A stretch of DNA of 5,340 nucleotides from the NCBI GenBank assembly GCA_913009475.1, contig CAJVYJ010000138.1, positions 1-5,340 on the forward strand. The letters run 5' to 3'. The notes beneath the pieces are model-generated. The model did no database searches. It saw nothing but the letters and a program-made list of their open reading frames with translations, and was not told where the DNA came from. Position numbers and translations under genes: made by a program. Every line of letters begins with the position of its first letter. The first letter of the stretch is position 1. This stretch comes from an uncultured Actinomycetes bacterium (lineage in GTDB: Bacteria > Actinomycetota > Aquicultoria > CAJVYJ01). Positions 1-4,378 of the stretch are shown piece by piece.

Positions 1-113
1 GCAACTACTAATTAAAGACAACAGAATGTATGGGGAAAAAGACAACGTATACAAGTATATACAGGATCAGTACAACGAAAAGTAAAGCTGTTATTGATTC
101 TCTTTTTTTTTTC
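1..113. other. Non-genomic contig end outside the adapter (T-run plus sequence of unknown origin)
   Basis: This segment lies outside the Illumina adapter at 114-170 and contains a run of ten T at 103-112. Read outward from the insert, the order is insert, adapter, homopolymer A, then a purine-rich stretch, and the same order occurs at the other end of the window. That is typical of a read running past its adapter, so the bases at 1-102 are probably low-quality read-through or a chimeric join. A short open frame crosses it on the plus strand, but its middle encodes adapter peptide and it should not be annotated as a gene. Confidence 0.8.
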
Positions 114-170
114 ATGATCCGGCGACCACCGAGATCTACACTCTTTCCCTACACGACGCTCTTCCGATCT
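114..170 (+). other. Illumina P5/Read-1 adapter contamination (left end)
   Basis: These 57 bases match the Illumina P5 plus universal Read-1 adapter in the forward direction, ending in the diagnostic CTCTTCCGATCT at 159-170. The only difference is C instead of A at 119, and the first A of the 58-base oligo is replaced by C at 113. It is a synthetic library oligo and marks the end of real genomic sequence. The minus-strand gene reading into it gains a false tail containing RSEERRVGKECRSRW, a peptide seen in many contaminated database proteins. Confidence 0.98.
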
Positions 171-911
171 AAAGGGTCCCCAATTACCACGCTTGCGCCA
201 CTTTATTTGACCGCTTTTGGCATCTAACGCATAGAGGTATTTATGGTTATTTTCCTCTCCACTTATATAGACAGTGTCGTTGGCAATCACGGGAGGTGTA
301 TCAACGGCATTTAGGCGCGCATGCCACTTTTCCACACCATTTTCGGTATTGAGCGCGTAGAGATAGTCATGATTGTTTTCCTTTCTTGATACATAGATGG
401 TATTGTTGGCAACTGCCAAGGGCCCCTGATCATCACGATTGTGCCATCTTTCTCTACCGCTTCGCGCTGCTAGCGCGTAGAGATAGTCATGATTATTTTT
501 CTTCATGGCTATGTAGATAGTATCATTGGCGATCATAGATATCCCGCCATATTTTTTTGACCACAACAATTTTAATGGTGGCTTGGGCCCGGTGGTCGAG
601 GCGCCGGTGTTGGCGGCGTTGCCTCTTATGCCGGACCAATTAGCCATGGGGCCGCCGCCAAAGATAAGCGGATAGGCGAAGACGCCGACCAGAGCCAAGA
701 CGGCAACAAGTAAAAAATATTTAAGCGGCTTTAAGGAGATATTAATATTTGGCTTGGCCGGGCTTTGATTAATCTGAGGCGGCGGAGTGACTTTTGGCAC
801 CACTTCGTCAGCAAGATTGAGTGATTTAGCGCCGCATTCTTGGCAAAAACTATCCCCCGGAATAATTTCAGCTCCGCATTGGTGACAAAATTGTTTGGTT
901 TTGATAACCAT
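171..911 (-). CDS. Zinc-ribbon, single-TM protein with PQQ-like beta-propeller (3' truncated)
   Basis: Predicted membrane-anchored protein of unknown role; 247 native codons are present and the C-terminus is lost at the contig end. In order: a zinc ribbon with C9, C12, C23 and C26; a Pro/Gln/Asn-rich linker at about 40-60; one hydrophobic helix at about 64-84; then NWSGIRGNAANTG, a typical opening of PQQ-type propellers. At least three PQQ-like repeats follow (about 122-162, 163-204, 205-243), each with AN(D/N)T(I/V)Y, NNHxYLYAL and a G-x-x-x-W ending. A fourth starts at the break. Complete propellers of this kind usually have seven or eight blades, so perhaps half the domain is missing. The ribbon should lie in the cytoplasm and the propeller outside. 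I chose the start at 911 over the longer one at 956 because it has AAGGA five bases upstream and aligns with the start of the paralogue at 4142. No quinone or enzyme activity can be inferred from the repeats alone. It is divergent from the lipase-like gene. Confidence 0.9.
174..550 (-). repeat. Tandem PQQ-blade coding repeats (about 120-126 bp period)
   Basis: The same DNA pattern recurs three times within the propeller gene. The segment encoding YALxxxxG is seen near 227-234, 353-360 and 473-480, so the spacings are 126 and 120 bp, or 42 and 40 codons. The 353 and 473 copies share the run GCGCGTAGAGATAGTCATGA at base level. These are protein-domain repeats rather than a mobile or CRISPR repeat. 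The base-level similarity suggests fairly recent blade duplication or gene conversion. Confidence 0.8.
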
Positions 912-916
912 CCGAT

Positions 917-921
917 TCCTT
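917..921 (-). promoter_or_regulatory. Ribosome binding site of the PQQ-propeller gene
   Basis: On the minus strand AAGGA stands five bases before the ATG at 911. It decides the start, because the longer alternative at 956 lies upstream of the predicted promoter -10 element and would not be transcribed from it. The paralogue at 4142 has the same motif at the same distance. Confidence 0.75.
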
Positions 922-940
922 AAACTATTACTGCTTGTTA

Positions 941-949
941 ATTTTATCA
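941..949 (-). promoter_or_regulatory. Extended -10 promoter of the PQQ-propeller gene
   Basis: The minus strand reads TGATAAAAT, an extended -10 (TG, one base, TAAAAT) with the hexamer at 946-941. Transcription would begin near 934, giving a leader of about 22 bases that contains the AAGGA site. No good -35 is visible, as is common with extended -10 promoters. The element is conserved in sequence and distance (30 versus 31 bases from hexamer to ATG) in front of the paralogue at 4142, which supports it. Confidence 0.65.
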
Positions 950-968
950 CAAGCAAACGTTTATTTGC

Positions 969-974
969 TATTAT
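969..974 (+). promoter_or_regulatory. Possible -10 element for the lipase-like gene
   Basis: TATTAT matches the -10 consensus at five of six positions, and ATCACA at 946-951 is a weak -35 (four of six) with a 17-base spacer. Transcription would start near 981, almost at the ATG at 983, which would fit the absence of a ribosome binding site. The surrounding sequence is AT-rich, so chance matches are likely. Confidence 0.3.
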
Positions 975-982
975 TTATTATT

Positions 983-2962
983 ATGAATATTATTATGAAA
1001 ACAAAAACTATTTTGTTATTAAGTATCGCCTTATTTTTAATTATATTGTTGCCGCTGCCGGCACTGGCCGCGCCTCAGGGGAAAATAGATTTTATTCGTG
1101 ACGGTGATGTTTGGATTATGAACGCTGACGGGAGCGGGCAGAAACGTCTATTGTCAAAAAAAATAATAGATAAAGATGGATATTATAATTTTAGTAGTAT
1201 TTTTTGGTCCCCTGATGGAAAAAGGTTTGTTGTTAAAACCATGCAGTCACCTGACAATCCAGCTAATAATGCAAATCCCGGAAACTTCCTAATAGCTACA
1301 GCTGAAGGTAAAAAGATAGTATGGGGCGATTTCATACCTGAAAGAGGGCTAAATATTTACTGGTCGAGAGATAGTAAATTCATCTATTTTCCTGCTTGGC
1401 AAAGATCGGGCGATTTGCTGGGGATTTATAAGTTTGATGTAAGGTCTGGTAAATCGACTAGACTGCTAAAAATACCATCATATTCAGAGATTAGTTTGTT
1501 TGCTGTATCACCTGATTATAGAATAATAGCATACGGTATTTATGGCGAGTCCGGGGAAGCTAATAATTTATTTATGTTTAATATTAAAAATGAACAAAAA
1601 AATCAGCTAATCCAAGCTAATTTGATTAATCAATGGGGTGATACGATTTCAGATCCGGTTTGGAGCGCCGGCAGCAAAAAATTATATATCCAAATTTCGC
1701 CGCCTGGTAGTCCTTATGGGGGTATTTATAGTATTACTATTAAAGATCATGAAATAACAAAGTTTGGTAAAGGAGGACGGCCTGTTAAGCTATCGCCGGA
1801 TGGCAAGAAGTTATTAATTAATCAAAAGATAATTTCAAATTTAGAAGGTCTTGCCGATTATGAATCACTTAAAGTCATTAATTTAGAAGATATGAGTGAA
1901 GCTAGTATTGTGAATGCATCCACGGCAAACAACTACTTTGAATCCTATTATGGTGACTGGTCGAATGATTCGAGATATATGGTTTTTGAAAAAAACTTTG
2001 ACGTTGGAAATTATGAGCTGTGGATAGCCGGTGCCGACGGCACCAACCCTCATAAAATCGCCGACAACGCCGCCGAACCCGCCTGGCAGCCGCGCCCCAC
2101 AAGCACAATCCCCATTTTGCTTATTCACGGCTACCAAAATGCCGGTGATGTTTGGGGCGGATGGGTAAAGTCGGCAAGCAAACCTCTATATATTAGTGAT
2201 AAGGATAAATTTTCTCTATATAGCGCTGAAGATAATTATATCTTTAAAGACAAGTATGTTCCTTTCTATACATTGGATTATGGAGCGCAAAACAAAGGCC
2301 ATATTCCTGATGTAGCTAAAATATTGCCTAAAGCAATTGAGAAAATCAAAGCAGACTCAGGTGCCAAAAAAGTAGTAATTGTAGCCCATTCAATGGGCGG
2401 GTTACTAACTAGAGAATATATGGAGAATCTACTGTCGACTAAATATCGCCGTGATATCGCCGGTTTTATCTCTTTGGATACCCCGCATGAGGGGGCGCGT
2501 GAAATACATACAATCGAGAAGATCAAATGGATATTGCCGGTAGTTGGAGGCATAAGCGGCATTGCCGGTGCAACTCTGCTGGAAAAATATTTCGGGCCCG
2601 CCGCCCAAGATATGAAGCCCGAATCAGAAGTGATGTCTCGGTTAAATCAAGGCAAGCTTCCCGCTAAGCCGGAAAAATACGGGTTTGTGGTGGGCAACTA
2701 TTATCCTTTCTTTGGTGACGGGCTGGTTGCCATAGAAGAGCAGATACCGTATATGTCCAATAATATATCAAATCTGCATAGCCTAGTTGATTATGAAATA
2801 ACCTTCATAAATGCCGTCCATTCCGGATTCGTTAAGCGCTGGGGAAGTAAGTGGCTCTCCGGCAGCGAGGAAAGTAATACTCAAGGCGAAGCCATCCCCA
2901 TAGTCGATCACCAGCAAACCAAAGACTATGTGGTTAAGCGCTATAACGAGATTATAAAATGA
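983..2962 (+). CDS. Secreted TolB-type beta-propeller / alpha/beta-hydrolase (lipase-like) fusion
   Basis: Predicted exported esterase or lipase of 659 residues; the substrate is unknown. A Sec signal peptide ends at LPALA (about residue 29). A PD40/TolB-like propeller follows, starting with DGDVWIMNADGSGQKRLL and showing WSPDG-type motifs near 75, 127, 175, 227, 270 and 326, then a last blade ending at AWQPRP (about 367-372). From about 375 comes an alpha/beta-hydrolase: LIHGY (about 380-384, oxyanion region), nucleophile elbow AHSMGG with Ser470, TPHEGA, likely acid Asp579 in GDGLV and likely His613 in AVHSGF. His599 in NLHSL is a less likely alternative. The triad is inferred from motif order seen in lipase and PGAP1/DUF676-like families. 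The start is uncertain: neither ATG 983 nor ATG 995 has a ribosome binding site, and both leave a working signal peptide. I chose 983 because it is the first ATG after a TATTAT at 969-974, which would give a nearly leaderless message. The gene overlaps the next by ATGA, implying coupled translation. Confidence 0.88.
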   Translation: MNIIMKTKTILLLSIALFLIILLPLPALAAPQGKIDFIRDGDVWIMNADGSGQKRLLSKKIIDKDGYYNFSSIFWSPDGKRFVVKTMQSPDNPANNANPGNFLIATAEGKKIVWGDFIPERGLNIYWSRDSKFIYFPAWQRSGDLLGIYKFDVRSGKSTRLLKIPSYSEISLFAVSPDYRIIAYGIYGESGEANNLFMFNIKNEQKNQLIQANLINQWGDTISDPVWSAGSKKLYIQISPPGSPYGGIYSITIKDHEITKFGKGGRPVKLSPDGKKLLINQKIISNLEGLADYESLKVINLEDMSEASIVNASTANNYFESYYGDWSNDSRYMVFEKNFDVGNYELWIAGADGTNPHKIADNAAEPAWQPRPTSTIPILLIHGYQNAGDVWGGWVKSASKPLYISDKDKFSLYSAEDNYIFKDKYVPFYTLDYGAQNKGHIPDVAKILPKAIEKIKADSGAKKVVIVAHSMGGLLTREYMENLLSTKYRRDIAGFISLDTPHEGAREIHTIEKIKWILPVVGGISGIAGATLLEKYFGPAAQDMKPESEVMSRLNQGKLPAKPEKYGFVVGNYYPFFGDGLVAIEEQIPYMSNNISNLHSLVDYEITFINAVHSGFVKRWGSKWLSGSEESNTQGEAIPIVDHQQTKDYVVKRYNEIIK

Positions 2963-3510
2963 AGTATTGTCCCAATTGCCATAGTGAAAATGACGATGAC
3001 GTACTTTACTGTGAAAGTTGCGGGGTACGGTTTCCCATCGATAAAAAAAGTTACTTAAAAGTGGTTATAATCTCAATCTTGGCGGCGGTTGTTGTTTTAA
3101 CTTTATTAACCGTTGCGTTTTTTTATTATAAGAGCATAGCAAAAAGCCCGAAACGGCAAAAAGTTGAATCAATTGTCGCTAATGATTTGAAGTTGTTTAA
3201 AGAGAAGAAATACGGTGTTGTTTATAATCAGCTTGCCGACAGCGACCGGAATCAAGTCTCAAAAAAAGAGTGGATTAAAAGAAGTAAAAAGGTTGCTGAT
3301 TATGCCGGTGATATACAAAGCACCAAGGTCTTAAGCGTTAAATACTTTAGTAAAGATAAATCCGTCATAATAGTGGATTTGGAGATAAAGTTCGCAAAAC
3401 TAAAGCAACCTGTTAAATCCTCAGTCTTTTGCATAAAAGAGAACGGCCGTTACAAACAAACAATGCTTTGGGGAAAGACTATAAAACCCAAGATTACCGA
3501 GGTGCGTTAA
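2959..3510 (+). CDS. Zinc-ribbon, single-TM protein with NTF2-like extracytoplasmic domain
   Basis: Small membrane protein of 183 residues. It opens with a zinc ribbon (CPNC at 4-7, CESC at 18-21), followed by a strongly hydrophobic helix at about 33-57 bounded by lysines. The outer part, about 66-175, begins with a helix and LKLFKEKKYGVVYNQLADSD, then SKKEWIKRSKK and alternating strand-like segments. This resembles NTF2-like folds such as MecA-N or DUF4878-type domains. The fold is inferred from pattern, and no active site is visible. The start ATG overlaps the stop of the lipase-like gene (ATGA, 2959-2962) and there is only a weak upstream GAG, so translation is probably coupled. The tight link suggests the two products work together, for instance as enzyme and membrane partner. 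The stop codon shares TTAA with the convergent gene. Confidence 0.85.
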   Translation: MKYCPNCHSENDDDVLYCESCGVRFPIDKKSYLKVVIISILAAVVVLTLLTVAFFYYKSIAKSPKRQKVESIVANDLKLFKEKKYGVVYNQLADSDRNQVSKKEWIKRSKKVADYAGDIQSTKVLSVKYFSKDKSVIIVDLEIKFAKLKQPVKSSVFCIKENGRYKQTMLWGKTIKPKITEVR

Positions 3511-4142
3511 TGCCTGAGTGGAATTATATTGCGCTTATTATATTCCTCAATTTCAATATCGCTGCGGTCGTAAGAGTTTCCATAAGCAATTAAAAGCGGC
3601 TTAAACAGAGTCGGTGACTTTGACAAATCTGATTTTGGCGGTTTAGAGTCAAATGCCATAAAATCAATCGGGCCATATCTGGGAAAGTTAACTCTAACAA
3701 TTATGGTATGGTGTAATAACCATTTATATTCAGCCCGTGTCAACCTTCCCATGTCTAAATTAGATTCATCATCGCCGTCATGGCGGGCGTCTTCAAATAA
3801 TGATTTCTTTAAAGGTATTATTTTCGCCTTATCAAGATTTTGTATGCCGTCATGTTTTAATTTTGCCAGAATTTTCGTTTTACCACCGTTTGCCAGTAGC
3901 GGATAGGCCATAAAGGCAGTTAAGACTAAACCGGCAACAAGCAAGAAATATTTAAGCGGCCCTAAGGAGATATTAATCTTTTGCTTAGCGAAAGTTGTTG
4001 TGGTTTGAGGTGGCTGACTGACTTTTGGCGCCACTGCGTCAGCCAGATTAAGCGCTTTAGCGCCGCAATCTTGGCAGAAGCTGTCGCCGGGTATAATCTC
4101 ACTGCCGCATTGGTGGCAAAATTGCTTGGTTTCCGTAACCAT
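3507..4142 (-). CDS. Zinc-ribbon, single-TM protein with unrecognised C-terminal domain
   Basis: Complete protein of 211 residues. The head is a zinc ribbon (C9, C12, C23, C26), then a Thr/Gln/Pro-rich linker, then one hydrophobic helix at about 63-83. Residues 1-87 are about 70% identical, by hand alignment, to the PQQ-propeller protein encoded at 171-911. After the shared GG the two have nothing visible in common. The outer part, about 88-211, is hydrophilic with an acidic patch (EDARHDGDDE), a WLLHHTIIVRVNF segment that looks like a buried strand, and a PRYGPIDFMAFDS segment; I do not recognise it. The start at 4142 has AAGGA five bases upstream. It converges with the NTF2-like gene, and the stop codons overlap by two bases within TTAA, leaving no room for a terminator. 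A role in extracytoplasmic sensing or binding is inference from architecture only. Confidence 0.88.
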   Translation of the reverse strand: MVTETKQFCHQCGSEIIPGDSFCQDCGAKALNLADAVAPKVSQPPQTTTTFAKQKINISLGPLKYFLLVAGLVLTAFMAYPLLANGGKTKILAKLKHDGIQNLDKAKIIPLKKSLFEDARHDGDDESNLDMGRLTRAEYKWLLHHTIIVRVNFPRYGPIDFMAFDSKPPKSDLSKSPTLFKPLLIAYGNSYDRSDIEIEEYNKRNIIPLRH

Positions 4143-4147
4143 TGACT

Positions 4148-4152
4148 TCCTT
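4148..4152 (-). promoter_or_regulatory. Ribosome binding site of the 3507-4142 gene
   Basis: AAGGA on the minus strand lies within a longer AAAGGAAG and ends five bases before the ATG at 4142. Motif and spacing equal those of the paralogue at 911. Confidence 0.75.
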
Positions 4153-4168
4153 TATAGTGTGATCGCCG

Positions 4169-4218
4169 GTTAATTTTAGCACAAGCAAACGATTATTTGT
4201 TATTATTTATTACTATGA
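4169..4218. repeat. 50-bp conserved upstream element, copy 2
   Basis: This is the partner of 937-986, with 46 of 50 bases identical. It spans the extended -10 and the AT-rich tract, and ends on an ATG (4215) that occupies the position of the lipase-like gene's ATG in copy 1. The imperfect dyad is AGCAAA (4184-4189) and TTTGTT (4196-4201). Confidence 0.75.
4173..4181 (-). promoter_or_regulatory. Extended -10 promoter of the 3507-4142 gene
   Basis: The minus strand reads TGCTAAAAT, an extended -10 with the hexamer at 4178-4173. Transcription is expected near 4166, giving a leader of about 23 bases. It corresponds base for base, except one, to the promoter at 941-949 of the paralogous gene. Confidence 0.65.
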
Positions 4219-4319
4219 GAATACGAGTTGGTTTATTTTTCAGCATATTAGTAGTAAAGAGAAAAGATTTCAGTCAAAGAGTCTATATCTACGCGGCGCC
4301 GCCTAAGACTATGTTATAG
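4215..4319 (+). pseudogene. Possible 34-codon remnant of a divergent gene
   Basis: A short open frame starts at the ATG that aligns with ATG 983 of the lipase-like gene and ends at TAG 4317-4319. It begins MRIRVGLFFSILVV, a basic then hydrophobic stretch like the start of a signal peptide, and then continues with charged residues that look like no domain. It has no ribosome binding site. It may be the decayed start of a duplicated exported-protein gene, or chance. Confidence is low because the frame is short. Confidence 0.25.
4280..4310. other. Inverted repeat around a GC-rich palindrome
   Basis: The perfect 10-bp palindrome GCGGCGCCGC (4293-4302) is nested between AGTCT (4280-4284) and AGACT (4306-4310), which can pair. 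The interior loop is uneven, eight bases against three. No T-run follows, so it is not a standard intrinsic terminator. It lies about 30 bp upstream of the likely promoter of the G5 gene and could be a protein-binding site. Confidence 0.35.
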
Positions 4320-4345
4320 CTAGCGAATAGTAAATAATATATAAT
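4317..4345 (+). promoter_or_regulatory. Likely promoter of the triple zinc-ribbon/G5 gene
   Basis: There is a perfect TATAAT at 4340-4345. The hexamer 17 bases upstream, TAGCTA at 4317-4322, is a poor -35 (three of six). Transcription would begin near 4352, leaving a leader of about 27 bases with the AAAAGGA site. The AT-rich context makes the -10 match less certain than it looks. Confidence 0.5.
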
Positions 4346-4365
4346 TAATCAGTAGATGTTTAATG

Positions 4366-4372
4366 AAAAGGA
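4366..4372 (+). promoter_or_regulatory. Ribosome binding site deciding an ATT start
   Basis: AAAAGGA ends six bases before ATT at 4379, the ideal spacing for a start codon there. The nearest ATG, at 4363, is itself upstream of and overlapping this motif, has no site of its own, and opens a frame that stops after six codons (TAA 4381-4383). The in-frame GTG at 4430 would remove three of the four cysteines of the first zinc ribbon. Confidence 0.65.
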
Positions 4373-4378
4373 ATAAAA

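Larger units (their letters stand above)
937..986. repeat. 50-bp conserved upstream element, copy 1
   Basis: This stretch matches 4169-4218 at 46 of 50 positions without gaps, counted by eye. It includes the extended -10 of the minus-strand gene and an AT-rich tract, and it ends at the ATG of the divergent plus-strand gene. It holds a dyad, AGCAAA at 952-957 and TTTGCT at 964-969, around the 8-bp palindrome AAACGTTT (955-962), just upstream of the -10. In the other copy the right arm is TTTGTT, one mismatch, and the inner palindrome is lost. It could be a shared operator or simply the upstream edge of a gene duplication. Confidence 0.75.

Noticed and set aside
99..112. T-run as a biological poly-T or terminator signal
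   Set aside because: It abuts the adapter on the outer side and mirrors the poly-A at the other end, so it is a sequencing artefact.
30..227. 65-codon plus-strand open frame with a phenylalanine-rich start
   Set aside because: Its middle, FFFMIRRPPRSTLFPYTTLF, is translated T-run plus Illumina adapter, and the rest is antisense to the propeller gene.
227..550. CRISPR-like or mobile direct repeats of about 120 bp
   Set aside because: The repeats keep reading frame and encode PQQ propeller blades. There are no short identical repeats with unique spacers.
912..956. Longer N-terminus for the propeller protein starting at 956
   Set aside because: It would start upstream of the predicted -10 element, lacks a ribosome site, and the extra residues are absent from the paralogue.
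1883..2562. Minus-strand open frames inside the lipase-like gene (1883-2137, 1902-2108, 2278-2562)
   Set aside because: They are antisense to an intact protein with clear domain motifs, have no domains of their own, and no ribosome sites were apparent.
3703..3906. Plus-strand open frame antisense to the unknown-domain gene
   Set aside because: It is a shadow of the coding minus strand, with no recognisable domain.
4280..4325. Intrinsic terminator upstream of the G5 gene
   Set aside because: The hairpin has an uneven interior loop, no T-run follows, and no clear gene ends there to need it.
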